In this document: piece by piece, positions 33,294-42,252 of the stretch
Layout: each line of letters opens with the position of its first letter
Numbering within the stretch: the first letter of the stretch is position 1
Assembly (NCBI RefSeq): GCF_022699665.1
Contig: NZ_JALDNB010000002.1
Location: forward strand, 186,001-250,000
Direction: 5' to 3'
Length of the DNA: 64,000 nt
Source of the DNA: Chryseobacterium aahli
Lineage (GTDB): Bacteria; Bacteroidota; Bacteroidia; Flavobacteriales; Weeksellaceae
The notes under the pieces: generated by a model
Seen by the model: the letters and a program-made list of their open reading frames with translations, nothing else
Databases searched by the model: none
Told to the model about the DNA's origin: nothing
Translations under genes and position numbers: made by a program

Positions 33294-33309
33294 AAAATTT
33301 ATTTATGTA

Positions 33310-33340
33310 CAAAACTACGTAGTTAACTACATATATACAA
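33310..33340 (-). promoter_or_regulatory. Promoter with embedded palindromic operator for the acetyltransferase-marR unit
   Basis: On the minus strand, TTG (33338-33340), a 20-base spacer and TAGTTTTG (33310-33317) form a consensus promoter. The spacer holds two overlapping perfect 12-bp palindromes, AACTACGTAGTT (33313-33324) and GTAGTTAACTAC (33319-33330). Bound MarR dimers would block polymerase. Confidence 0.75.
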
Positions 33341-33360
33341 GTGAAATTTAAAAATAATCA

Positions 33361-33391
33361 TAAAAAAACGTATGCTAAAAACAGCATACGT
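33361..33391 (-). terminator. Terminator of the RND efflux operon
   Basis: A 9-bp stem ACGTATGCT / AGCATACGT with a 6-base loop. On the minus strand it is followed by seven T. It lies 60 bases past the efflux outer-membrane gene. Confidence 0.8.
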
Positions 33392-33430
33392 TCAATTTAT
33401 TTTGATTCATTAGTCTAATACTAATGCTCC

Positions 33431-33458
33431 ATTTATTTATTTATTTATTTATTTATTT
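33431..33458. repeat. ATTT tetranucleotide repeat (7 units)
   Basis: Seven ATTT units overlap the stop codon of the efflux outer-membrane gene. On the coding strand the repeat begins with TAAA units, so the first unit supplies the stop and slippage would not alter the protein. Confidence 0.85.
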
Positions 33459-34865
33459 CCAACCACCACCTAAGGCTCTGTATAAATCTACTGCGGCTTT
33501 CATTTTACTGTATTGTGCATTAGAAATGTTCAGCTCGGCATTCAGCGAGTTTACATTGGCGTTTAATACTTCAAGATAGTTAGCCATCCCGTAGTTCACC
33601 AATTCCTGAGAATATTCTACCGAATTTTTGTAAGCATTCAATTCTTTTGTTTTTAAATCAATAAAAGAATCCTGTACAGAAAATACTCTGATGGCATCAG
33701 AAACTTCTTTTCCGGCGGTAAGAACTGTTTTTCTAAAGTTTAGATAAGCCGTTTCTTTATTTGCAAGACTTACTTCGTAATTGGTTTTTATTTGTCTTTT
33801 GTTTAAAATAGGTTGAGCTAAACCTCCGATTAAACTTCCAAAAAGCGAGTTAACACTGAACAAATGATCAATATCCACTGACTGTAATCCACCGCTTCCT
33901 GTCAATTTTAATGTAGGATAAAACTGTGCTTTTGCAGAATTTGTTAATTCAAATGCATTCATCAGATTAAATTCTGCCTGCATCACATCCGGACGGTTTG
34001 CCAATAAATTGGCTGGATAACCCAATGCAAAGTTTGCTGGAAGTGTTTGGCTCTCTAAAGTTGACCTTTCAATCGCTTGTGAAGGTTCACCCATCAAAAG
34101 ACTCATCGTGTTTTCTAATTGTTGAATTTGAGTATCGATATCGATTAACAAAGACTGTGCATTATAAACCAAGGCTTGGCTTTGTTGAACAGCAACTTCC
34201 GTTAAAGTTCCTGCTACTTTTAAAGCTTTTGTAGTTTCAAGATTATTCTCACGGATTTTTATCGTCTCCTGAATGATTTTTTTCTGATCATCTAAAGTCA
34301 GTAGTTGATAATAACTTGAAGCAATTGAAGAAACTAAATCACTTTTCACAGCCTGATGTGCTGCAACATTTCCTAAATACGTTGCCAACTGAGCTTTTTC
34401 CTGAGCTTTCAATTTTCCCCATAGATCAGCTTCCCAAGCGATGCTTCCGGTAATGTCAAACTGGTTGACATATCTTCTCTCTCCGATGATCTGCCCAAAC
34501 TGAGTGTTCAAAGACTGAGTCTGAAAAGTATAACCAGGACCAACGGTTAATGTCGGTTGATAAGCAGCTTTACTTTGTCTCAAATACGCTTCTGCAGAAG
34601 TAATGTTCTGCAGAGCGATTCTTATATCTAAATTGTTTTCTAAAGCTTTAGAAATATGCTTTTGAAGAATAGGATCGGTAAATATTTCTTTCCAGGAAAC
34701 ATTTGCCGTGCTTGTACTATCCTGTGGAAGCATATCTGTACGGAAGAGTTTCTCATCTACTACAGCTGCAGGTCTTTCATACTCCTTTCGTACATGGCAA
34801 GAAGTAATAATAAGAGCGGTAAGCACTGAAAAAGCAGTTCCTTTTATTATTGATAAATTTTTCAT
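33453..34865 (-). CDS. RND efflux outer-membrane factor (NodT/OprM type lipoprotein)
   Basis: This 470-residue protein is the outer-membrane channel of a tripartite efflux pump. It has a lipoprotein signal (IITSCHVRK, Cys23) and the duplicated alpha-hairpin/beta-strand layout of the TolC family. Family motifs include ALENNLDIRIALQNI (about 75-89), YQPTLTVGPGY (about 101-111), GYPANLLANRPDVMQAEFNL (about 285-304) and AQFYPTLKLTGSGG (about 316-329). It is the last gene of the four-gene operon, 21 bases after the pump gene. Confidence 0.95.
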   Translation of the reverse strand: MKNLSIIKGTAFSVLTALIITSCHVRKEYERPAAVVDEKLFRTDMLPQDSTSTANVSWKEIFTDPILQKHISKALENNLDIRIALQNITSAEAYLRQSKAAYQPTLTVGPGYTFQTQSLNTQFGQIIGERRYVNQFDITGSIAWEADLWGKLKAQEKAQLATYLGNVAAHQAVKSDLVSSIASSYYQLLTLDDQKKIIQETIKIRENNLETTKALKVAGTLTEVAVQQSQALVYNAQSLLIDIDTQIQQLENTMSLLMGEPSQAIERSTLESQTLPANFALGYPANLLANRPDVMQAEFNLMNAFELTNSAKAQFYPTLKLTGSGGLQSVDIDHLFSVNSLFGSLIGGLAQPILNKRQIKTNYEVSLANKETAYLNFRKTVLTAGKEVSDAIRVFSVQDSFIDLKTKELNAYKNSVEYSQELVNYGMANYLEVLNANVNSLNAELNISNAQYSKMKAAVDLYRALGGGWK

Positions 34866-34886
34866 TATTTAAATCTTAAAGATTTC

Positions 34887-37800
34887 TTATTCAGCTAAAT
34901 TGATGTCTTCGTGCTTGATTGGTTTGATTTTCTCCTGTAAAGTCTGGAAAACCACGTACAACACTGGAATTACAAAAACTCCTAGGATCGTACCTATCAA
35001 TAGTCCAATCGAAGCACCTGTTGCAATTGATCGGTTACCGACTGCACCAATTCCGCTTGCGAGAACCAATGGTAATAAACCGAAGATAAAGGCTAATGAC
35101 GTCATCAAAATCGGTCTCAATCTAGCCTTAGCTGCATTAATTGCCGACTCTACAATTGTTTCACCATGATGTCTTCTCTGAACAGCAAATTCGATAATCA
35201 AAATCGCATTTTTCGCCAACAATCCTACTAACATAATTAATGCAATCTGGAAGTAAATGTTGTTTTCAAGTCCCATAATTTTCTGTCCGAAATAAGCGCC
35301 CATTACCCCAAGTGGAAGCGAAATTACCACAACCAAAGGCAAAATGTAACTTTCGTACTGAGCAGAAAGAATGAAATAAACGAATACTAAACTCAAAGCA
35401 AAGATCAATAATGTCTGAGATCCTGAACTTAATTCTTCTCTTGTAAGACCTGTAAATTCAACATCATAATTCTGATCCAAGGTTTCTTTTGCAACCTCCT
35501 GAACCGCAGTAATCGCATCACCAGAACTGAACCCGGCTTTGTTTGCTCCTGTAATTTTTACCGAAGTAAACAAGTTATAACGACCAACAGATTGTGGACC
35601 GTAGGTTTTTGTCAACGTTACAAACTGTGAAATTGGTGACATTTCTCCTGAACTTGTCTTCACGTAATATTGGTTAAGATCTTCTGCACTCACTCTGTTT
35701 TCAGGAAGTGCCTGAATCATTACTCTGAACTGTTTTCCGTATTTGGTAAAGTCAGCACCGTAAATTCCACCGATATATCCCTGCATCGTAGCTAAAATAT
35801 CATTCACAGAAACTCCTTTTTGTTTAGCTAAAGGAACATTGATCTCCATCATGTACTGCGGATATTTTGTATTGAATGAAGTCTGAGCAAACTCAATTTC
35901 CGGTCTTTTCATTAAGTTTCCGATGAATTCGTTGGTTTTAGCATCCAATTCAGCAAAGTCACCTCCCGATTTATCTAGAAGCACCATCTCAAAACCTGCA
36001 CTGTTACCGAATCCTGGTACACTTGGCGGCTGGAAGAATACTACTTTCGCATCCGGCACTTTTCCTGCCAGACCAAATAATCGTTTCGAAATTTCTTCTG
36101 ATGATAATCCATCACCTTTTCTATCGTCAAAAGGTTTTAATTTAACGAAAGCAAGACCATTATTACTACCGTTTCCTGAAAGCAAACCTCTACCTGTAGA
36201 AATAGTAACGTTCTGAATTCCAGGAATTTTAAGGGCATCTTTTTGTAAAGTTTTAAGAACATTATACGTTCTTTCCATAGAAGCTCCCGGAGGAAGCTGC
36301 ACATCGGTAAAGATAATTCCTCTGTCTTCTGTAGGTACGAAACCTTTTTTCATACTTCCATTAGCCCAATAGATAATTCCACAAGTGCCCACAAGAATTA
36401 GTAAGGTCACCCACTTATGTTTAATTAAGAAATTGAATCCTCTTCCATAACGATCGGTTGCAGTTTTAAATCCAATATTAAATTTATAAAAGAACTTCTG
36501 AATGAAATTTTTATTTTTATAATCTTCGTGATGATCTTCGTGTGGTTTTAAGAATAATGAACATAAAACCGGACTCAACGTCAATGCATTTACAGCTGAA
36601 ATAATGATAGCAATAATTAGCGTAATACCAAACTGCTGATAAAATACACCGGTTGGACCTGTAATAAATGTTACTGGAATAAATACAGCTGCCATTACCA
36701 AAGTAATCGAGATAATCGCTCCTGTAATTTCATCCATTGCTTCAACGGTTGCTTTCTTAGCATTCGAAATACCGTTTTCCATCTTGGCGTGTACAGCCTC
36801 GACGACGACAATCGCATCATCGACCACAATACCGATCGCAAGTACCAATGCGAAAAGCGTTAAAAGGTTTAATGAATATCCAAATAAATTCAGAAAAAAG
36901 AAGGTACCCACGATCGAAACCGGAACCGCAATCGCCGGAATCAAAGTTGATCTGAAATCTTGTAAGAAAATATATACCACAATAAATACCAAGATAAATG
37001 CTTCAATCAAAGTATGAATTACTTTTTCAATCGATGCATCCAAAAACTCATTAGTATCGAAGTTGAAAGTATATTTTACGCCTTCAGGATATGAACCTTC
37101 ATTTTCTTTAAGCTGTTTCTTAATGTTTTCAATAATCTCCTGAGCATTTGATCCCGGAGTCTGGAAAACTCCCATACTGATGGAAGGGTTGTCGCCATTT
37201 TCACCAACTCCCGAATAGGAAAGACCTCCCAACTCTACTTTAGCAACATCTTTCAGCATTAAATTCTGGCCATCCGGAAGAGATTTAATGATAATGTCAT
37301 CGTACTGCTCCTTTTCGCTAAATTTTCCGACATATTTAATGATATATTCAAAAGAACTTCCGCTGTTTTGCCCCAAAGAACCTGCAGCAGCTTCTCTACT
37401 CTGATCATTGATCGCAGTTGTAACTTCAGTTGGTGTAATTCCATACGCTGCCAATTTAGCAGGATCTAGCCAAACTCTCATTGAGTAGTTTTTTCCACCA
37501 AAAACGTTGGCTTCACCTACTCCATTGATCCTTTGAAGATTTGGGATAACGTTGATATTCAAAAAGTTTTGAAGATATACATCATCAATATTTTTATTCT
37601 CAGAATAGAAAGAAAGGTACATCAATGCACTCGTCTGCTGTTTTTGAGTTACTACACCCGCTCTTGTCACTTCACTTGGAAGTAATGGGGATGCTCTTGC
37701 TACACGGTTTTGTACGTTTACTGCAGCAATATCTGCGTCAACTCCCTGTTTAAAAAACACCTGAATCTGAGCCGAACCGTCGTTACCTGCTGTAGAAGTA

Positions 37801-38033
37801 ATATAATCCATTCCTTCAACACCGTTGATCTGTTCCTCCAAAGGAACAACCACACTTTTCATTACGGTTTCAGCGTTGGCTCCGGTATAGTTTGCTCTCA
37901 CACTCACTGTTGCGGGTGCAATGTCTGGATACTGTGTAACCGGAAGCGCTGTAAGTCCCAAAACCCCGAGAATAACGATCAGGATAGAGATTACAGTGGA
38001 TAAAACCGGTCTGTTAATAAAGTTCTTTATCAT
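34887..38033 (-). CDS. RND multidrug efflux permease (HAE1/AcrB type)
   Basis: This 1048-residue inner-membrane proton/drug antiporter has the standard AcrB plan: one helix (about 10-30), a large periplasmic loop, six helices (about 340-500 and 540-560), a second loop, and five C-terminal helices. Helix 4 contains VLAIGIVVDDAIVVVEAV with the paired aspartates of the proton relay. The start FFINRPVL-like MIKNFINRPVLSTVISILIVI and GSSFEY-type porter segments fit the family. Its ATG overlaps the adaptor's stop codon. Substrates cannot be predicted; hydrophobic drugs are typical. Confidence 0.97.
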   Translation of the reverse strand: MIKNFINRPVLSTVISILIVILGVLGLTALPVTQYPDIAPATVSVRANYTGANAETVMKSVVVPLEEQINGVEGMDYITSTAGNDGSAQIQVFFKQGVDADIAAVNVQNRVARASPLLPSEVTRAGVVTQKQQTSALMYLSFYSENKNIDDVYLQNFLNINVIPNLQRINGVGEANVFGGKNYSMRVWLDPAKLAAYGITPTEVTTAINDQSREAAAGSLGQNSGSSFEYIIKYVGKFSEKEQYDDIIIKSLPDGQNLMLKDVAKVELGGLSYSGVGENGDNPSISMGVFQTPGSNAQEIIENIKKQLKENEGSYPEGVKYTFNFDTNEFLDASIEKVIHTLIEAFILVFIVVYIFLQDFRSTLIPAIAVPVSIVGTFFFLNLFGYSLNLLTLFALVLAIGIVVDDAIVVVEAVHAKMENGISNAKKATVEAMDEITGAIISITLVMAAVFIPVTFITGPTGVFYQQFGITLIIAIIISAVNALTLSPVLCSLFLKPHEDHHEDYKNKNFIQKFFYKFNIGFKTATDRYGRGFNFLIKHKWVTLLILVGTCGIIYWANGSMKKGFVPTEDRGIIFTDVQLPPGASMERTYNVLKTLQKDALKIPGIQNVTISTGRGLLSGNGSNNGLAFVKLKPFDDRKGDGLSSEEISKRLFGLAGKVPDAKVVFFQPPSVPGFGNSAGFEMVLLDKSGGDFAELDAKTNEFIGNLMKRPEIEFAQTSFNTKYPQYMMEINVPLAKQKGVSVNDILATMQGYIGGIYGADFTKYGKQFRVMIQALPENRVSAEDLNQYYVKTSSGEMSPISQFVTLTKTYGPQSVGRYNLFTSVKITGANKAGFSSGDAITAVQEVAKETLDQNYDVEFTGLTREELSSGSQTLLIFALSLVFVYFILSAQYESYILPLVVVISLPLGVMGAYFGQKIMGLENNIYFQIALIMLVGLLAKNAILIIEFAVQRRHHGETIVESAINAAKARLRPILMTSLAFIFGLLPLVLASGIGAVGNRSIATGASIGLLIGTILGVFVIPVLYVVFQTLQEKIKPIKHEDINLAE

Positions 38034-39217
38034 TAGAATTTCGGTTTTACTGATTGTACAAGACTATCCATGCTAACCTTTTTAGGTTTTACAGCAGTTC
38101 CAGGCTTAATGTTTCCTGTACCTGCTGCAATAATGACTTCACCTTTTTTAAGCCCGGATTTTATTAAAGCTAAATTGTCAATTCTTTCGATTACTTCAAC
38201 AACGGTATTTCTTGCGGTGTCTTTTTCAACTTTATAAACGTAAACAATACCTTGCTGTTCGTAAGTTGCACTTTCTGGAACCACCAAAACGTTGTCAAAT
38301 GTTTTAGGGAATCTTATCGTTCCGCTATTTCCGTTGCTTAAAAGTTTCTGTGCATTTTTGAATGCAACTCTGAACTGAATCGTTCCGGTTGTTGCATCGA
38401 TAGAACCTGTAATGGCCTCTATTCTTCCTTTTTCAGGATATAAACTTCCGTTTGCTAACTGTAACTCAACCATTGGAAGATTTTTAATTTTTTCAGGAAC
38501 ACTTGCTCCGACAGATTTTTCAAGGAAATCGAAATATTCTTTTTCATTCATTGAAAAATAGGCAAATACTTCTGAAGTATCTGAAATCGTCGTTAGTGCC
38601 ATTTGGTCTGTTGGTCCTACTAAACTTCCTACTTTTAAAGGTAATTTACCGATCACACCAGATATAGGCGCACGAATAATTGAATAATCAACATTAGCAG
38701 CTGCTCCTTTGTAATTGGCATTGGCTTGTTGTCTTGCAGCGATTGCCTGCTGAACCTGAGCCTGAGCTTGAGAAAGATTAGCTTGTGCAGTTTGAAGCTG
38801 AATATTGCTGATAATATTTTTTTCAACCAAAGGTTTCAACTTGTTTACTTCGACCTGTGCTGCATTTACGGCTGCCTGAGCTGCTGCGATATTCGATTGT
38901 GCGGCACCTACTCCTGCTTTCGCTGCTGCCGCAGTTTCATTTAAAGTATTGGTTTCCAGACGGAATAAAGGCTGTCCTTTTGTAACGTATTGCCCTTCAT
39001 CTACCAAAACCTGAGTGATATAACCCGAAATTTTGGCTCTCACGTCATTGTTTACTCTACCCTGAATACTTGCAGGGAAAATATCGTATCCCGTTATATT
39101 TTTATTTTCTACCGATATTACAGGAAATGGTTTGGGACCATCCTGTTTCGGAGCTTCTTTTTTGCAAGCAGTCAGAGAAAATGCTGCTACAGAAAATAGT
39201 ATAAGCTTGTTTGTCAT
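38033..39217 (-). CDS. RND efflux periplasmic adaptor (MFP) subunit
   Basis: This 394-residue adaptor links pump and outer-membrane channel. It has a lipoprotein signal (SLTACKKEA, Cys18), a barrel-sandwich half (RVNNDVRAKISGYITQVLVDEGQYVTKGQPLF), a long alpha-hairpin rich in Ala and Gln (about 95-170), and the second lipoyl half with SIIRAPISGVIGKLPLKVGSLV. Beta-barrel and membrane-proximal domains follow. It starts one base after the stop of the MarR-like gene and overlaps the pump gene by one base. Confidence 0.96.
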   Translation of the reverse strand: MTNKLILFSVAAFSLTACKKEAPKQDGPKPFPVISVENKNITGYDIFPASIQGRVNNDVRAKISGYITQVLVDEGQYVTKGQPLFRLETNTLNETAAAAKAGVGAAQSNIAAAQAAVNAAQVEVNKLKPLVEKNIISNIQLQTAQANLSQAQAQVQQAIAARQQANANYKGAAANVDYSIIRAPISGVIGKLPLKVGSLVGPTDQMALTTISDTSEVFAYFSMNEKEYFDFLEKSVGASVPEKIKNLPMVELQLANGSLYPEKGRIEAITGSIDATTGTIQFRVAFKNAQKLLSNGNSGTIRFPKTFDNVLVVPESATYEQQGIVYVYKVEKDTARNTVVEVIERIDNLALIKSGLKKGEVIIAAGTGNIKPGTAVKPKKVSMDSLVQSVKPKF

Positions 39218-39218
39218 T

Positions 39219-39683
39219 TTATAGTTTATTAAGTGATTCCTGAATATTTACGATATTTTTATTTAAAAGAGATTTGTAGACTTCCATTTTATCTTCAAAA
39301 TCCTTGTCATCTACTTTCTTTAATTTTCTGAATTTCCGAAGGGCTTCTATCAGGTTGAGCTCGTCCTGCATTTTCTGAACAATCTTTTCAAACCTCACTT
39401 TTTTGTACTCGGTGTTGGTGTAAAAATATCTTCTTCGCTCATCTATTTTATTTACATCAATAATCAATTGAGCATTGAGCAGCAATTTGATATTGGTGGA
39501 AACCGAACTTTTGCTTGCTGAAAAAACATCTACAAATTCATCAAAAGTAATTCCTACCTTTTCAAAATCGAAAATAAGATAGGAATAGATTTTAGAAGCC
39601 AATGGAGGAAGATTAAACATCGTGCTGCAAAACTTTACTGCATCCTGAAAAATCTTCTCGTCAATTTCTATACTTTTATTCAT
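39219..39683 (-). CDS. MarR/GbsR-like transcriptional regulator of the efflux operon
   Basis: This 154-residue protein has a winged helix: GITFDEFVDVFSASKSSVSTNIKLLL is the helix-turn-helix, and NKIDERRRYFYTNTEY the wing. A C-terminal helix follows for dimerisation. The arrangement resembles GbsR-type MarR relatives common before Bacteroidetes efflux operons. It is the first gene of the operon and probably represses it through the palindrome at 39793-39807. Loss of function would be expected to raise pump expression. Confidence 0.87.
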   Translation of the reverse strand: MNKSIEIDEKIFQDAVKFCSTMFNLPPLASKIYSYLIFDFEKVGITFDEFVDVFSASKSSVSTNIKLLLNAQLIIDVNKIDERRRYFYTNTEYKKVRFEKIVQKMQDELNLIEALRKFRKLKKVDDKDFEDKMEVYKSLLNKNIVNIQESLNKL

Positions 39684-39780
39684 AGGTAGAAATTATTTGT
39701 TAGTAATAGCTCTGTAATGTTAAAAATATTTCAGTTGATCTGAAAATCACTAACTACAATTCATAGCATATTAATCTGAA

Positions 39781-39815
39781 CAAAAGTAAAACTTAGTTCG
39801 GAACTAAACGAACAA
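39781..39815 (-). promoter_or_regulatory. Promoter and palindromic operator of the RND efflux operon
   Basis: On the minus strand the -7 element TACTTTTG (39781-39788) is preceded by the palindrome TTAGTTC-C-GAACTAA (39793-39807), just upstream. A TTG (39813-39815) lies 24 bases from the -7, slightly long. The 97-base leader before 39683 shows nothing else clear. Confidence 0.6.
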
Positions 39816-39886
39816 ACTCAATAGAGTTTATGAATATATAGTTTCTTAAAGAATCAATCGAAACAGATTTAACCTTTTGAAGTTTT

Positions 39887-40405
39887 TTAAATCAATACTT
39901 TTTCGAATGCTTTTCTCATCCCGGAATTCAAAAGAACTTCACCACAATAAATATACCCTTTATTTTCTAAAATCTTGAGCATTGCGTAGTTGTCAAAATT
40001 GGTATCGACCTTTATGCTGTGAACATTTTGATACTTTACATAGTCTTCAATGACATCGAAAAGCTTTTTAGCAAGACCTTGTCCTGCAAACTTTTCAGAG
40101 ACTGCAACTCTATGAATCACAACGAATTCTCCATTGGTAAGCCAAGCTCCATCTATAGTACTGTAGGCTGGTTCATCATTAAAAATCAAGGCAACATATA
40201 CGGCAATCTCATCATTTACCGTAAGTACAAATCCGAAATTTTTAGCGATATCACTTTCAACTGTTTGCTCATTTGGATAACCATTTTGCCATTGTGTGCT
40301 GCCGTCAATTCTTCTTCGTTCAATAGATTGTTGAATGATTTCCCAGATGATATCTTTATCTGAAGTTTCTGCTTTCCTGAATTTGATGGTATTATTTTGA
40401 GTCAT
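39887..40405 (-). CDS. GNAT-family N-acetyltransferase
   Basis: This 172-residue GNAT protein has the acetyl-CoA-binding motif A in VVIHRVAVSEKFAGQGLAKKLFDVI (about 97-121), with the QGLA turn matching Q/RxxGxA. A C-terminal LENKGYIYCGEV segment is typical of the superfamily. The substrate is unknown. It is not closely similar to the acetyltransferase at 32805-33293. It appears to be a single gene. Confidence 0.9.
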   Translation of the reverse strand: MTQNNTIKFRKAETSDKDIIWEIIQQSIERRRIDGSTQWQNGYPNEQTVESDIAKNFGFVLTVNDEIAVYVALIFNDEPAYSTIDGAWLTNGEFVVIHRVAVSEKFAGQGLAKKLFDVIEDYVKYQNVHSIKVDTNFDNYAMLKILENKGYIYCGEVLLNSGMRKAFEKVLI

Positions 40406-40491
40406 TGAGTTTGTTTTTTTAAGATTTAAAAATTTTTATGTGTAATGATTTATTATTTGATAATCAATAATTACATTTTTTAAAATTTAAC

Positions 40492-40529
40492 AAAAAAAAC
40501 CGAAAACTAATTTGAATTAATTTTCGGTT
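40492..40529 (-). terminator. Terminator after the DUF2007 gene
   Basis: A 15-bp stem of AACCGAAAA...TTTTCGGTT type with one mismatch. On the minus strand it is followed by eight T. Confidence 0.75.
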
Positions 40530-40565
40530 CCGAAGTAGTAAAATTTAAAATTATGAAATTGATTT

Positions 40566-40796
40566 TTATTGATTCTGATTTTGTTGAAGATAAGCATCAA
40601 TCACATCAAATGCTTTTTTCTCATCTTGCAAATCTACCATTACCTTCAGCGATGTCGCAGTAGGCGTTGTTGTGAAAGTAAGATAATTATTTTCTACGGC
40701 ATTGGTAATTTGCGCATCCTCTAATTTAGACTTGATCAACTGAATTTCTGAAGGTTTATCACTTTCAAAAACTGATACTCTCGTGTTACGTTCCAT
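40566..40796 (-). CDS. DUF2007 small protein (putative PII-like signal transducer)
   Basis: This 76-residue protein (MERNTRVSVFESDKPSEIQL) matches DUF2007, a short ferredoxin-like family sometimes annotated as putative signal-transducing proteins. The pattern of a beta-strand, the helix IQLIKSKLEDAQI, the strand AVENNYLTF and the final helix KAFDVIDAYLQQ fits. No ligand is known. It lies between the lysine aminotransferase gene and its own terminator. Confidence 0.8.
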   Translation of the reverse strand: MERNTRVSVFESDKPSEIQLIKSKLEDAQITNAVENNYLTFTTTPTATSLKVMVDLQDEKKAFDVIDAYLQQNQNQ

Positions 40797-40859
40797 ATAA
40801 TATACATTTTGAGTATCTAAATATAGGATGTTTTTTTTACAATTCCAAATTTTGAAATT

Positions 40860-42185
40860 TTAAATTTTATTAATATTGCTCTCAATTTTGTCTAAAGCAA
40901 TCTGAATTTCTTCTTTTGTAACATTCAAATGCGGTCTGAAACGTATTGACTGATCGCCACATGAAAGTATGATTAATCCTTCTTCAAATAAGATATCTCT
41001 CAAATCATTTCTTTGTTCTTGTGTCGGCAAATCAATGGCACACATCAACCCTCTTCCTCTTGCATTAGAAATTTTCTCAGGATATTTTTGAGCTAAGTTT
41101 TGTAAGCCTTCTAATAAATAGTCACCAACAATTCTTGCATTTTCAACTAAATTTTCTTTTTCGATCACTTCCATTACCAATTGGAAACGCAGCATATCAA
41201 TAAAGTTACCTCCAAAAGTCGAATTGATTCTTGAGCTTTCTCTGAAAACATTATTTGGAACTTCATCAAATTTTTCTCTGTTGGCTAAAACTCCGCAAAC
41301 CTGAGTTTTTTTACCAAAAGCAATAATATCCGGTCTTACGCTGAAATGTTCAAAAGACCACATTTTTCCTGTAATTCCGATTCCTGTTTGTACTTCGTCA
41401 AAGATTAATAAAACTTCGTGCTCGTCACACAATTTTCTTAATTCAACAAAAAACTCATCTCTGAAATGGTTGTCGCCACCTTCAGCCTGGATTGGTTCGA
41501 TGATAATGCACGCAACTTTGTCAGGATTTGATAAAATAGCTTCACCAATATTTAATAATGCTAATCTTTCATTATTGATGGTTTCCTCAAGATTTTCTTC
41601 TGTAATCGGGAAAGTCAGTTTCGGATTTAGAATTCTTGGCCATTCAAACATTGGGAAATACTGATATTTTCTGGGGTCTGAAGTATTTGTTAAACTCAAA
41701 GTATAACCGCTTCTTCCGTGAAATGCCTGTCTAAAATGAATACAAATTCCGGCTTCAATATCAAGACCTTTGTCGAAATTTTTTCTTGTTTTCCAATCAA
41801 AACATGCTTTCATCGCATTCTCAACACCCATTGCTCCACCTTCAATGAAAAATGCATATTGAAGTTCTTCCGGTATAACCACTCTTTCGAAAGTCTCCAA
41901 AAAGTCTGCATATTCTTTAGAATAAACGTCTGCCAAAGTAGGTTTATTGATGGCCATTTTGCCTAACCATTCAGATCTTTCAACAAGATAAGGATGATTA
42001 TAACCGATCGAAGCCGAACCGAACATTGAAAACATATCCAGATAATTTTTACCTGTAAGTGAATCATGAATCCAAGATCCATGAGAATTTTCTATGTCCA
42101 TGACAAAATCAAAACCGTCTGCCAGAACGTGTTTTCCAACGATTTCTTTTACTTTATTTATTTTTGTTTCTAATGTATTGTCCAT
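40860..42185 (-). CDS. lat: L-lysine 6-transaminase
   Basis: This 441-residue fold-type I PLP aminotransferase moves the epsilon-amino group of lysine to 2-oxoglutarate, giving aminoadipate semialdehyde. The PLP lysine lies in AFGKKTQVCGVL (Lys292/Lys293), after the cofactor-binding LIFDEVQTGIG. The N-terminal substrate region has MFSMFGSASIGYNHP, as in Flavobacterium lysine 6-transaminase. The specificity is supported by the adjacent aldehyde dehydrogenase gene, 67 bases upstream, which can oxidise the product. Together they degrade lysine to 2-aminoadipate. Confidence 0.9.
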   Translation of the reverse strand: MDNTLETKINKVKEIVGKHVLADGFDFVMDIENSHGSWIHDSLTGKNYLDMFSMFGSASIGYNHPYLVERSEWLGKMAINKPTLADVYSKEYADFLETFERVVIPEELQYAFFIEGGAMGVENAMKACFDWKTRKNFDKGLDIEAGICIHFRQAFHGRSGYTLSLTNTSDPRKYQYFPMFEWPRILNPKLTFPITEENLEETINNERLALLNIGEAILSNPDKVACIIIEPIQAEGGDNHFRDEFFVELRKLCDEHEVLLIFDEVQTGIGITGKMWSFEHFSVRPDIIAFGKKTQVCGVLANREKFDEVPNNVFRESSRINSTFGGNFIDMLRFQLVMEVIEKENLVENARIVGDYLLEGLQNLAQKYPEKISNARGRGLMCAIDLPTQEQRNDLRDILFEEGLIILSCGDQSIRFRPHLNVTKEEIQIALDKIESNINKI

Positions 42186-42252
42186 ATTTTTAAATGAGTA
42201 ATTGGTAATAAGCAGTGAGTAATTTAAATATCAAAACTCAGCTTTAAAATAT

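Noticed and set aside
33431..33458. Tandem repeats as CRISPR-like array
   Set aside because: Four-base units without spacers, no cas genes in the window.
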